Below, piece by piece: positions 27,967-36,578 of a stretch of DNA of 64,000 nt. A program made the position numbers and the translations under genes. Origin of the DNA: Chloroflexota bacterium (GTDB taxonomy: Bacteria; Chloroflexota; Dehalococcoidia; Lucifugimonadales; QGNO01); NCBI GenBank assembly GCA_003228195.2, contig QGNO01000002.1, forward strand, positions 1 to 64,000. The letters are read 5' to 3'. Each line of letters opens with the position of its first letter. The first letter of the stretch is position 1. Below the pieces are notes generated by a model. The model had not been told where the DNA came from. It worked only from the letters and a program-made list of their open reading frames with translations, and searched no databases.

Positions 27967-28557
27967 ATGATAAATACTGCGGACATGTTACGTATTTTCC
28001 AAGAATACCGCGGTGATTCTATCGTAGTGCCCGGGCGTGGCAGCCGGCACTGGTCAACTATCAGCACCATACCGAACAGAGACATACCTCTCGGAGATCC
28101 GGCCATGGGGGGGCACGCCAGTTTCGCCTTGGGATTAGCCTTAGCGCAACCAGGCCGCAAGATAGTACTGTTCGATTCAGAAGGTGATGTTCTGATGAGC
28201 CTCGGGGCATTGGTTACTATAGCCGATAAACAACCATCCAACTTCTACCACTTCGTTATGGACAATGAATGCTACGCAACTACTGGAGGACAACCTGTTC
28301 CGAATGCCAAAAACATCGACTACGCACTAATCGCGAAAGGAGCAGGATATCCTTTCACTCATGCTTTCGATGACTTAGAAGACTTGGCCGGCAACTTAGA
28401 AGCCATCCTTCAAGAACGCGGACCCGTATTTGTATCTATGAAGGTCCATCCTGAGATTGAGAATGAGCCTATTCACCGTCGTGAAAAATGGCAAACGCGA
28501 ACAGTTCTGGAAGTTATACAAGATGTGAAACAGGAAATGGGCGTTATCTCTTCATAA
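27967..28557 (+). CDS. 2-oxoacid (sulfopyruvate/phosphonopyruvate-type) decarboxylase, beta subunit
   Basis: A 196-residue PP domain of a split TPP decarboxylase (ComE-like). Key stretches are GDPAMGGHASFALGLAL, the TPP-metal motif beginning DSEGDVLMSLGAL and closing near VMDNECYATTGGQPVP, whose ATTGGQP is a strong family signature. AGGAG lies upstream of the ATG. It follows the alpha subunit by 47 bases; the two domains together equal one chain of a fused phosphonopyruvate decarboxylase. It ends the cluster that began with the amidohydrolase at 23842. Confidence 0.82.
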   Translation: MINTADMLRIFQEYRGDSIVVPGRGSRHWSTISTIPNRDIPLGDPAMGGHASFALGLALAQPGRKIVLFDSEGDVLMSLGALVTIADKQPSNFYHFVMDNECYATTGGQPVPNAKNIDYALIAKGAGYPFTHAFDDLEDLAGNLEAILQERGPVFVSMKVHPEIENEPIHRREKWQTRTVLEVIQDVKQEMGVISS

Positions 28558-28567
28558 GCTTCTGTTG

Positions 28568-29728
28568 TCAGGAGTAGGCTTCAAATCCCCTCCCTAACAA
28601 CGACGAGGCAATTTTAAGCTTCATAATCTCATCAGTCCCTTCATATATTCGGCACACTCTAGTGTCTACTAGATGCCTGCCTGGCCTATATAGGAATGAC
28701 CAGCCCCTGCCACCAAATATTTGTACACTCCGATCAGCTGCGTCCCACGCTAAATTGGAAGCAAGAAATTTAGCCTCTGATACAGCAGCGTCTGCACGTT
28801 GAAAAGATTCTTCACTGCCATCAAGTTCAAATTGATCTATTAATTCCGCAGCCCTGAGAGTCATTAACCTAGAAGATTCGAGATTGGTTTTCATAAAAGA
28901 TAGGTGCTCCTGAATCAACTGATGTTTGGCTATCTCTTTTCCGTGTTGAAATCTTCCCTTAGCGAAACCGATCGATTCATTCAGGCAATCAGCAATTGTT
29001 CCAACACAACCAGCGGATACACTCAATCTTCCGTTCAAAAGGGAGTACTTAGCTATTTCCCAGCCCTGGGTTTTATTGCCAAGCAAATTCTCCTTTGGAA
29101 CTTTGTAATTGCTCAACTCAAACATACTCGTATTTGTCGTTGGCATGCCCATTTTGGTCGTCAAATCCTCCCGCTCAATCCCTTCACAATGGGTGTCAAT
29201 CAAGAATGCACTAACCCAATTATCAGGTCCCTTCGCGAAAGTTATTATCACGTCCGCTATGCCAGCGTTGGTAATAAGATGCTTAACGCCATTCAACAAA
29301 TAGTGGTCACCCTTGTTTACATAATTAGTGGTCATAGACAAAGGCTCACTGCCGGCTTCCGGTTCCGTTAAAGCAAATGCAAATATCACATCCCCTTTAG
29401 TGGAAGGGATTAGATACTTTTGCTTCTGATCCTCGGTACCATAACGCTGAATAGTTTTTTGCCCCAAAGAAGAATGTCCAGAAAAAAAGGTTCTGATTCC
29501 ACTACCCTCAGCGGATATTTTCTCTATCACTTGAGCATATTGAACGTTGCTCAAGCCCAAACCGTCGTACTCCGACTTGACTGGCAAGCCCAAAATATTG
29601 AATTCCTTGGCCAAAGGAATGAGTTGGTCGTTATACTTACGTTCAAGATAGAATATGTCTTCCAAAGGACGCAGTGTGTCACAGAATTGACTGACTATTT
29701 CAAGGATATCCTGATTTTCTGATAACAT
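28568..29728 (-). CDS. Acyl-CoA dehydrogenase
   Basis: A 386-residue flavoprotein of the acyl-CoA dehydrogenase family, oxidising acyl-CoA to enoyl-CoA with electrons passing to ETF. FAFALTEPEAGSEP is the substrate/FAD signature, QIFGGRGWSF the C-terminal helix signature, and CRIYEGTDEIMKLKIA places the catalytic glutamate in the usual IYEGT context near the C-terminus. Convergent with the TPP decarboxylase pair, divergent from the SRPBCC gene, and with no operon partner. Chain-length preference cannot be read; glutaryl-CoA or short-chain types are possible. Confidence 0.88.
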   Translation of the reverse strand: MLSENQDILEIVSQFCDTLRPLEDIFYLERKYNDQLIPLAKEFNILGLPVKSEYDGLGLSNVQYAQVIEKISAEGSGIRTFFSGHSSLGQKTIQRYGTEDQKQKYLIPSTKGDVIFAFALTEPEAGSEPLSMTTNYVNKGDHYLLNGVKHLITNAGIADVIITFAKGPDNWVSAFLIDTHCEGIEREDLTTKMGMPTTNTSMFELSNYKVPKENLLGNKTQGWEIAKYSLLNGRLSVSAGCVGTIADCLNESIGFAKGRFQHGKEIAKHQLIQEHLSFMKTNLESSRLMTLRAAELIDQFELDGSEESFQRADAAVSEAKFLASNLAWDAADRSVQIFGGRGWSFLYRPGRHLVDTRVCRIYEGTDEIMKLKIASSLLGRGFEAYS

Positions 29729-29780
29729 ATTAAAGTTGCAATACTAATTCGAAATGAGACTGAAAGTCTGATTACTCATT

Positions 29781-30224
29781 ATGCATGTAGAGAAAAAATA
29801 TTCAATAAAGGCGCCAATAAGTAAAGTTTGGGGTCTAATTTCAAAACCGGAGTCAGCTATTGGATTTCTACCTGACATCCAGAGTTTCCAGCGAGTCGAT
29901 GATTCAACTTTTACTCTCGAAGCAAAAGCTCCGTTTTCCTTCGTCAGCGGGACCATAAGAATGGACCTCAAATTCATTACGCCAAAGCCTCATTTGATAG
30001 AATTAAAAATCGGTGGCAAGTCGATTGGCAGTAACTTTGAAATTGCAGCACATATACAGTTGATTGGCAATCAGGAAACCACATTGATTGAATGGACTTC
30101 GGAAATGAAATCCGGAGGCCTACTTAAAGCGATCCCTGATACGGTATTAGCAGGGGCTGCGGTTCAGATGGCTGATAGGACAATCGAAAATATGAAAGAT
30201 GGCTTCAATTATAATCGCCAGTAG
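29781..30224 (+). CDS. SRPBCC/CoxG-like protein
   Basis: A 147-residue START-like domain similar to the CoxG family. It begins VEKKYSIKAPISKVWGLISKPES, the usual first strand and helix, with LPDIQSFQRVDDSTFTLEAKA and IEWTSEMKSGGLLKAIPDTVL further on. CoxG proteins are tied to carbon monoxide dehydrogenase recruitment, but many members of the fold bind other hydrophobic ligands and no cox genes are visible here. The lipoate-ligase-like gene follows 55 bases later. Confidence 0.65.
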   Translation: MHVEKKYSIKAPISKVWGLISKPESAIGFLPDIQSFQRVDDSTFTLEAKAPFSFVSGTIRMDLKFITPKPHLIELKIGGKSIGSNFEIAAHIQLIGNQETTLIEWTSEMKSGGLLKAIPDTVLAGAAVQMADRTIENMKDGFNYNRQ

Positions 30225-30279
30225 TGTCCTATAGCACATTGCTCTATTAAGTTTCATCCTCAAAGGCAAAAAACAGTAA

Positions 30280-31035
30280 ATGGGAAAAAGAACTATCCAG
30301 TTTTCAAGAGAATCATTCGCGCACAGGCCAGCACTAGACACGGCGATAAGCCGTGCTCTACTACACAATGTCGCTTCTGGTAGTGAGCCGGAAACCCTAA
30401 GACTACACAGACCAGCTTCGGTAGTTGCATTCAGTAGACAAGACAGTAAATCGGCAGGATACCATCAGGCTATCCAATCAGCCCACGCACATGGTTTTGA
30501 CGCCATCCAACGTCTTGTAGGAGGCAGAGCCGCTGTTTTCCACGAAAGCACCATGGCATTCGCATGGACTGTGCCAGATCAAGAGCCTCGAACATCCGTG
30601 AGGGAACGCTTTGAGGAAATATCTAGCTTAATAGCGAATTCACTGCTGAGCCTCGGAGTAGACGCCCGAGTAGGAGAAATACCTGGCGAGTATTGCCCAG
30701 GAAGTTGCAGCGTAAACGCGAGAGGTATTAAAAAGCTAATGGGTGTAGGTCAGCGATTAATTCCGCGTGCCGCTCATATAGGGGGAGTTCTAGTAATAAA
30801 AGGATCGGAGCGTGTAAGGGATGTTCTTATACCGGTGTATGAACATTTAGGTTTCCAGTGGAAAAAAGAAACTGCAGGTAGTATTGAGGACGAAATAGGA
30901 ACCATTCATTATAAGGACGTCGAGATGGCAATTATCAAGGCTTTTAGAGAAAAGTTCGAAATCGAAGAGGGATGCTTAAGCAACTCCACCAAAGAATTGG
31001 CAATTAAGTTCGAGCCAGAGCACCTAATAACCTAA
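30280..31035 (+). CDS. Lipoate-protein ligase A/octanoyltransferase-like protein
   Basis: A 251-residue BPL/LplA-LipB-type catalytic domain. Visible motifs are IQRLVGGRAAVFHEST, which corresponds to the RRxSGGG-VxHD signature with changes, and GEYCPGSCSVNARG followed by IKKLMGVGQRLI with the catalytic lysine. It probably attaches lipoate or octanoate to carrier proteins such as GcvH or E2 subunits. Whether it is a ligase (LplA), a LipM-type transferase or a divergent paralogue is unclear. Its end lies four bases from the end of the convergent S9 peptidase gene. Confidence 0.7.
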   Translation: MGKRTIQFSRESFAHRPALDTAISRALLHNVASGSEPETLRLHRPASVVAFSRQDSKSAGYHQAIQSAHAHGFDAIQRLVGGRAAVFHESTMAFAWTVPDQEPRTSVRERFEEISSLIANSLLSLGVDARVGEIPGEYCPGSCSVNARGIKKLMGVGQRLIPRAAHIGGVLVIKGSERVRDVLIPVYEHLGFQWKKETAGSIEDEIGTIHYKDVEMAIIKAFREKFEIEEGCLSNSTKELAIKFEPEHLIT

Positions 31036-31038
31036 AGC

Positions 31039-32973
31039 TTAACCGTTGCCAAGGTTCTCTATATTAACTGGCTCTACTTGGTCTGCTATATCAAATCCAA
31101 AGACTTGGGAATAAAAGTAAAGTTCCGCGTCCAAAGACCGTTTGATGTTTTCAGCTTTTCGAAACCCGTGTTGTTCCCCTTCAAAAGGCACATAAGCGAC
31201 CGGCAATCCCTTGCTACGTAAAGCCTCGAGCATAAGTTCAGCCTGATTGGGTGGCACTACCTTGTCTTCCAAACCCTGAAAAAGAATGAGCGGACAAGAA
31301 AGATTGTCAACATAGTTGATTGGAGACCTGCGGTAGTACAAGTCCTTCGCTCTTGGATAAGGTCCTATCAAACTCTCCAGATACCTGGATTCAAACTTAT
31401 GAGTGTCATATACAAATGTCTCTAACTCACTGAGTCCGTAGTAACTGGCTCCTGCGTTGAACACATCAGTAAAAGCCAAAGCAGCAAGCGTCGTGTACCC
31501 TCCTGCACTACCGCCACGTATCATTAATCTATCATTGTCCACATCTCCACGCTCGCTTAGATACTTAGTCACATTCACACAATCATTCACGTCTACAACA
31601 CCCCACTGGCCATCCAACCGCTCCCTATATGATCTGCCGTATCCAATACTCCCCCCGTAATTTACATCTACGACAGCTATACCTCTGCTAGTCCAATATT
31701 GGATCTCCAACCTTAACGTGGACGAAGTTGCACCAGTAGGGCCTCCATGACTTATAACCAGTAAAGGTGGCTTCTCTTTCGGTAGCCCATGAAACTTTGG
31801 ATTCTTGGGCGGATAGTAAAATGCATAAGCTGTTAGGCAGTTATCGGTGGGAAATTCGATCGATTCAGGTATAGAAAAGTACTCTTCAGATACTTTTACG
31901 TTTTTCGATTCATCAACTTTAGAAACGGATCTCGAAGACAAATCCAATTGCACTATTGATAAACCCTGGGTAGGTGAACCCGCGCAAAAGACTGCTTTAT
32001 TCGAATCCACATGTAGGCCAAGTCTTGATACGTCATGAAAAGGCACTTCCAGACTCTCTACCTCCAAAGATTCCGTGTCCAATCTAGCAATCTGCCAAAT
32101 ACCAAGTGTGTTGTATGCACAAATGATTTTTCTAGCTGATTCGAAACCGTATTCACAATCCACCAATGACATCGACGAGCCTGCAAATTCAGCTTCGGTA
32201 CGCCAGAGTTCTTCAATGGTTTCATCTCTCCAGCGATACAAATTACTCCATCCCGTTTTGTCAGACACGAAATACAAATGATTGTCTGGCGACCACTTCG
32301 GCCTAAGGATCGACTCACCGACCCCGCCTGCAATATGTCGCATTTGATCCAATAACCCGTCCGTGTTAACGTTTGCAATCCACAACTCAGTGCCATGCCA
32401 AGGCATGAAGGGGTGGTTCCATGTAATCCAGGCTAATTTATTAGCGTCAGGGCTTAATCTTGGTGCGGCGTAAAAGTCATTGCCTTCAGCTATCACCTCA
32501 CCAGCTCCGCCATTTTCGATATCGATTTTCACCAATGTGTTAATCGCCTCACCGTCACCTGAGTGATCTTCACGGATGCAGAAAACCAACCGTCTATCAC
32601 GGTCAATGACTCCGTCCGCAAAGCGAAGGTGTGAACCCGGGGTTAGAGATCGAGGTTCTTCTCCCAAATTCTGTATATAAAGTTTCTGATCATCGAAATT
32701 GGAAAACAATATGGATCCAGAATTCACCATCATCGCACCACCGCCATATTCATGCACGGAATTTCTGGCGTTGTATCCAGCGGGAGTTACGTCATTAACT
32801 GAACCATCGGAGGCACGACGGACTATCACATTGCGTCCACCCTCGGAAGGGCGCATCTCTATCCAATAAATGTCATCTCCGTCTATGGCCAATCCCGTGA
32901 AACTAGCACCTCCACTGACTATCAGATCTGTAGTAATGGGCGATTCCCACGAACCAAAAGGAGCAGCTTTCAT
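31039..32973 (-). CDS. S9-family prolyl oligopeptidase/acylaminoacyl peptidase
   Basis: A 644-residue serine peptidase with an N-terminal beta-propeller-like region (repeated strand patterns such as LRPKWSPDNHLYFVSDKTGWSNLY) and a C-terminal alpha/beta hydrolase. The nucleophile is in RGGSAGGYTTLAA, the acid in GLEDKVVPPNQ and the histidine in EGEQHGFRK. No signal peptide is visible, so it is likely cytoplasmic and trims small peptides. The ATG at 32973 starts MKAAPFGSWESPIT, the usual family N-terminus; a longer frame with TTG at 33000 or ATG at 32985 exists. Confidence 0.82.
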   Translation of the reverse strand: MKAAPFGSWESPITTDLIVSGGASFTGLAIDGDDIYWIEMRPSEGGRNVIVRRASDGSVNDVTPAGYNARNSVHEYGGGAMMVNSGSILFSNFDDQKLYIQNLGEEPRSLTPGSHLRFADGVIDRDRRLVFCIREDHSGDGEAINTLVKIDIENGGAGEVIAEGNDFYAAPRLSPDANKLAWITWNHPFMPWHGTELWIANVNTDGLLDQMRHIAGGVGESILRPKWSPDNHLYFVSDKTGWSNLYRWRDETIEELWRTEAEFAGSSMSLVDCEYGFESARKIICAYNTLGIWQIARLDTESLEVESLEVPFHDVSRLGLHVDSNKAVFCAGSPTQGLSIVQLDLSSRSVSKVDESKNVKVSEEYFSIPESIEFPTDNCLTAYAFYYPPKNPKFHGLPKEKPPLLVISHGGPTGATSSTLRLEIQYWTSRGIAVVDVNYGGSIGYGRSYRERLDGQWGVVDVNDCVNVTKYLSERGDVDNDRLMIRGGSAGGYTTLAALAFTDVFNAGASYYGLSELETFVYDTHKFESRYLESLIGPYPRAKDLYYRRSPINYVDNLSCPLILFQGLEDKVVPPNQAELMLEALRSKGLPVAYVPFEGEQHGFRKAENIKRSLDAELYFYSQVFGFDIADQVEPVNIENLGNG

Positions 32974-33056
32974 ATTGAATATCATTCCTTTTTCGAACAA
33001 TTTCCAGTGAGTTTAACTTGTAACAGATAAAATAAAAAGTGCCCCATTGAAGCCAA

Positions 33057-33065
33057 TGATATAAT
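33057..33065 (+). promoter_or_regulatory. Extended -10 promoter for the aminotransferase gene
   Basis: TGATATAAT at 33057-33065 is a perfect extended -10 element (TG-N-TATAAT), with no recognisable -35 seventeen bases upstream. Transcription would start near 33072. A short inverted repeat GTCCAA/TTGGAC at 33066-33071 and 33083-33088 lies right over the predicted start and could be an operator. Leader to the ATG is about 56 bases. Confidence 0.45.
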
Positions 33066-33127
33066 GTCCAAGTTGTTCTTTTTTGGACTAAATCAATTAG
33101 AATTTATCGATCTGAGAAGGGTTTAGA

Positions 33128-34309
33128 ATGCCAAAGTATCTAGAAGAGTTTAACCCACCTATAAGGCTCCTACTCGGCCCAGGGCCAAGTAACGTTAACC
33201 CTCGTGTTCTCCAGGCTATGTCAGCGCCACTCCTCGGCCACCTTGATCCAGACTTCCTCGATATCATGGATGATGTAAGAGATATGCTGAGGATAGTATT
33301 CAAAACCAAGAATGAGATAACCATTCCAATTTCGGGAACAGGTTCTGCAGGCATGGAAGCCGCGATAGTAAACGTCATTGAACCTGGAGACACCATGGTC
33401 GTAGGAATAAATGGCTATTTCGGTGACCGCATCGCACAAATTGGTGAACGATCAGGCGCAACTGTGGCCCGAGTTAATGCTGAGTGGGGTCTTCCACTAG
33501 ACCCTGATAAGTTAAATGAAGAACTAAAAAAACATAAGCGTGTTAAGGCCGTTGCGATGGTACATGCAGAAACGTCTACCGGAATCCGTAGTCCAGCGAA
33601 GGAAATAACGGCTATAGCACACGCCCATGATGCACTCGTAATCATTGATACTGTAACTTCCTTGGGTGGCATTGAAGTAGCGATGGACGATTGGGACGCA
33701 GACGTGTCCTACAGCGGAACTCAGAAATGCTTAGGTTGCCCCCCTGGCCTTTCCCCAGTCACATTTGGACCACGCGCAGAGAGCGTCATATCCAACCGTA
33801 AGACACCTGTCCAAAGTTGGTACCTTGACACATCTCTACTGAAAAACTACTGGTCGCAAAATAGGGCCTACCACCACACTGCACCAATTTCTATGATATA
33901 TGGCCTCCGAGAAGGACTTAGGGTTGTTTTAGAGGAAGGTCTAGATAATAGGTTTTCAAGGCACGAATACAATGCAGCAGCACTAAGGAAAGGAATAGAG
34001 GCAATGGGCATGGAAATGTTTGCCCAAGAAGACTCTAGGTTGCCTACCCTTAATACAATAAGAATCCCCGAAGGCATAGACGATGCTAAGGTAAGACGAT
34101 CTCTTCTTACGGAACATAATATAGAAATAGGTGGGGGTCTGGGACCCGTGGCAGGTAAGATTTGGAGAATAGGCCTAATGGGTGAAAATTCTAATAAAGA
34201 GGCCGTCGTATCCGTGCTTTCCGCGCTGGAAGTCGTATTGAATGAGCAGGGAGCAGAAATGACTCCCGGAACTGGTGCTTCAGCAGCCGAAGCTTTTTAC
34301 GCGTCCTAG
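33128..34309 (+). CDS. Serine-glyoxylate/alanine-glyoxylate aminotransferase (class V)
   Basis: A 393-residue PLP enzyme. LLLGPGPSNVNPRVLQAM opens the protein as in the AGXT/serine-glyoxylate group, ISGTGSAGMEAAI binds the PLP phosphate, and the Schiff-base lysine lies in SYSGTQKCLGCPPGL. It converts glyoxylate to glycine using alanine or serine. The glycolate oxidase operon (glcDEF) starting 2 kb away makes glyoxylate, so the two fit one glycolate-to-glycine route. Start ATG at 33128; the frame offers no better start. Confidence 0.85.
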   Translation: MPKYLEEFNPPIRLLLGPGPSNVNPRVLQAMSAPLLGHLDPDFLDIMDDVRDMLRIVFKTKNEITIPISGTGSAGMEAAIVNVIEPGDTMVVGINGYFGDRIAQIGERSGATVARVNAEWGLPLDPDKLNEELKKHKRVKAVAMVHAETSTGIRSPAKEITAIAHAHDALVIIDTVTSLGGIEVAMDDWDADVSYSGTQKCLGCPPGLSPVTFGPRAESVISNRKTPVQSWYLDTSLLKNYWSQNRAYHHTAPISMIYGLREGLRVVLEEGLDNRFSRHEYNAAALRKGIEAMGMEMFAQEDSRLPTLNTIRIPEGIDDAKVRRSLLTEHNIEIGGGLGPVAGKIWRIGLMGENSNKEAVVSVLSALEVVLNEQGAEMTPGTGASAAEAFYAS

Positions 34310-34385
34310 ATCGCCCCAAGACTGAGTGGTGGGGACTTGGTAATCAAAGCCCCCCTCCCCTATTAACTTTTCAATGCTCAGGCTG

Positions 34386-35165
34386 TTACCGACGTCCTCC
34401 ATCTACCCTTATTGAAGCACCACATACCCAGTAACTAGCGTCTGAAGCCAAGAAGATAGCCGCACCAACGTGATCTTCTGGCGTACCTAATCTCCCCATC
34501 GCTATACGATCTGTCAACCGTTTCACATTCTCCTGATCTGTATATCTTGATTCCTGTGGCCTAGTCACCGCCAAAGGCCATATTTCATTAACCCGAACAC
34601 CTTGTGGTCCCCATTCCGCAGCCAGACTCTTCGTGAAGTTAGTGATGGCGGCCTTGCTGATACCATATGGCGTTCGCCCTGGAGATGGCTCATATCCACT
34701 AACAGACGCAACGTTGATAACACTGCCGCTACCTCGCTCGAGCATATGTCGACCAACTGCCTTACACATAAAGAAACAGGACTTAACATTATTTCTGATA
34801 ACCTCATCAAGGTCTTCTTCAGTGAGTTCTTCAAGAGATTTCTCATAGTAAAGACCATCAGCAGTACGCATCCCACCTGCACCATTGAACAGAATGTCCA
34901 CTCGCCCGAGTTCATCCAAAACTCTTTGGACGAACTCGTTAGCTTTATCTTCGTATCCAATATGTGCAGTATCAAAAATAGATTTACGGCCCAAATCCTC
35001 TATAGCGGCTGCAGTACCCTCAGCCCTCTCCGGAACTTTATCAATGACAGCAACGTGGGCTCCCGCCTGAGCAAATCCAAGAGCGACAGCTTTGGATATC
35101 CCATGCCCCCCGCCCGTAACTATAGCTACTCTATCCGTAAGGTCGAACATTGAAAGGTCTGCCAT
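34386..35165 (-). CDS. Short-chain dehydrogenase/reductase
   Basis: A 259-residue classical SDR. VAIVTGGGHGISKAVALGFAQ holds the Rossmann glycines, VAVIDK an aspartate that favours NAD, LFNGAGG the NNAG equivalent, and the active site is SVINVASVSGYEPSPGRTPYGISKAA with S, YxxxK. It ends with SIRVDGGRR. GGAGGAAAC precedes the ATG. The substrate is unknown. It lies upstream of glcF on the same strand but the 130-base gap and its own Shine-Dalgarno leave co-transcription open. Confidence 0.85.
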   Translation of the reverse strand: MADLSMFDLTDRVAIVTGGGHGISKAVALGFAQAGAHVAVIDKVPERAEGTAAAIEDLGRKSIFDTAHIGYEDKANEFVQRVLDELGRVDILFNGAGGMRTADGLYYEKSLEELTEEDLDEVIRNNVKSCFFMCKAVGRHMLERGSGSVINVASVSGYEPSPGRTPYGISKAAITNFTKSLAAEWGPQGVRVNEIWPLAVTRPQESRYTDQENVKRLTDRIAMGRLGTPEDHVGAAIFLASDASYWVCGASIRVDGGRR

Positions 35166-35296
35166 TGTTTCCTCCTGCTTCTGTTGAAATTAACTAGGCT
35201 CATCCTGTAGAACTCTAGGTTATTAGACAAAGTCACACAAGTAAATCAATAAAATCTTAAATATCTTGAAATCACCCATCTCCAAGCCACAGCATC

Positions 35297-36577
35297 TTAC
35301 ACATTATATGACTGGTCAAGTAAATCTATGACATGCTTCACTTGAATCGTGCTTCCAGCCGACTCTAGACCATTTTCCAACTGTATGGCACATCCCGGGT
35401 TCCCGGTAGCCATGACTTCGCAATCAACCTGAAGCACAGACTCTACTTTCTTGCGCTGAAGTTCCTGTGACATCTTTGGCTGTAGCGTGCTATACAATCC
35501 AGCAGCCCCGCAACACGTATTCGCGGAATTCAATTCGATCAAATTTACACCTGGTATCGAGCGCAGTAACTTCCTAGGAGCGTCCGTTATACGTTGTGCG
35601 TGCGCTAGATGACAAGGGTCTTGGTATGTGACACTTATTCCCAAATTACCTTCAGGAGGATCCAAGGGCAATTCGACCAGGAATTCGGAAATATCCTTCA
35701 CTTTCTCACTCATCACTTGGGCAATCTCTGCATATTCACTATCATTCTTTAACAAATCACCATATTCCTTCATAGTTGAGCCACATCCAGCGGATGCCAC
35801 TATAATGGCATCGATATTGGCCTCGTAAAAAACCTTGAGATTACGTCTCGCCATTTCTTTCGCTTGTTCCTTATCCCCGCCATGAAGATTCAGCGCTCCG
35901 CAACAAACTTGAGCCTCAGGAACAACAACTTCGCATTTGTTCCTCACCAATACTCGTACCACAGCTTCCATAGTTGAGCCATGTGTCATTGGCATCACAC
36001 ATCCAGACAAAAGTCCGACCCTAGATTTAGCTTGGCCTTTAGGTCTGAAACTTTCCTTGCTAGGCCTAAAGAAATCACCATTCAAGCTCGGCAGTTGTGC
36101 ATGGAGTTGACCAATTTTGCCTGGGATTTTACGCATTATCTGACTGATTCTAAGTCGCTGAAATATACGTAAGAGCCTTCCTATAAAGTAAAGCCTCCGC
36201 GGATACGGCAATGCATGGTGAAAAACGATCTTTAATATCAATCTGCGAAGGAAAGGTTCTTTCTTTTGGACGTAAATCTGTTCTCGAGTTGCCTCCATTA
36301 ACCTTCCGAATGGAACCCCGGAGGGACATGCCACTTCACAAGCACGACACTGTAGACAAAGTTCCATATGGGGGATGATCTGCTTACTTAATACTGCCCG
36401 ATCTTCATGGACTGCTTTCATTAAAGCAATTCGACCTCGAGGTGATTCAGTTTCTAAGCCCGTCACTAAATATGTGGGGCACGAGCTGAGACACAGCCCA
36501 CAATGGACGCACTTGTATAGGTCTTCATTCTCTGTTGGTTTCTTAATCAAATTATCGGCGAAAACGAGAGGCTGCAT
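35297..36577 (-). CDS. glcF: Glycolate oxidase iron-sulfur subunit
   Basis: A 426-residue subunit with two 4Fe-4S clusters, CVHCGLCLSSCPTYL near the start and CLQCRACEVACPSGVPFG, and two CCG domains (QVCCGALNLHGG and NTCCGAAGLY with DPCH). It passes electrons from the flavin subunits to the membrane quinone pool. The start is taken as the ATG at 36577, which lies one base after the GlcE stop codon and has AAGGA upstream; in-frame ATGs at 36595 and 36607 are less likely. It is the last gene of glcDEF. Confidence 0.87.
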   Translation of the reverse strand: MQPLVFADNLIKKPTENEDLYKCVHCGLCLSSCPTYLVTGLETESPRGRIALMKAVHEDRAVLSKQIIPHMELCLQCRACEVACPSGVPFGRLMEATREQIYVQKKEPFLRRLILKIVFHHALPYPRRLYFIGRLLRIFQRLRISQIMRKIPGKIGQLHAQLPSLNGDFFRPSKESFRPKGQAKSRVGLLSGCVMPMTHGSTMEAVVRVLVRNKCEVVVPEAQVCCGALNLHGGDKEQAKEMARRNLKVFYEANIDAIIVASAGCGSTMKEYGDLLKNDSEYAEIAQVMSEKVKDISEFLVELPLDPPEGNLGISVTYQDPCHLAHAQRITDAPRKLLRSIPGVNLIELNSANTCCGAAGLYSTLQPKMSQELQRKKVESVLQVDCEVMATGNPGCAIQLENGLESAGSTIQVKHVIDLLDQSYNV

Positions 36578-36578
36578 G

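Noticed and set aside
34331-34354. Hairpin with GGGG and CCCC arms between the aminotransferase and SDR genes
   Set aside because: The arms pair imperfectly and the spacing leaves only a broken 4 + 3 bp stem; too weak to call a terminator.
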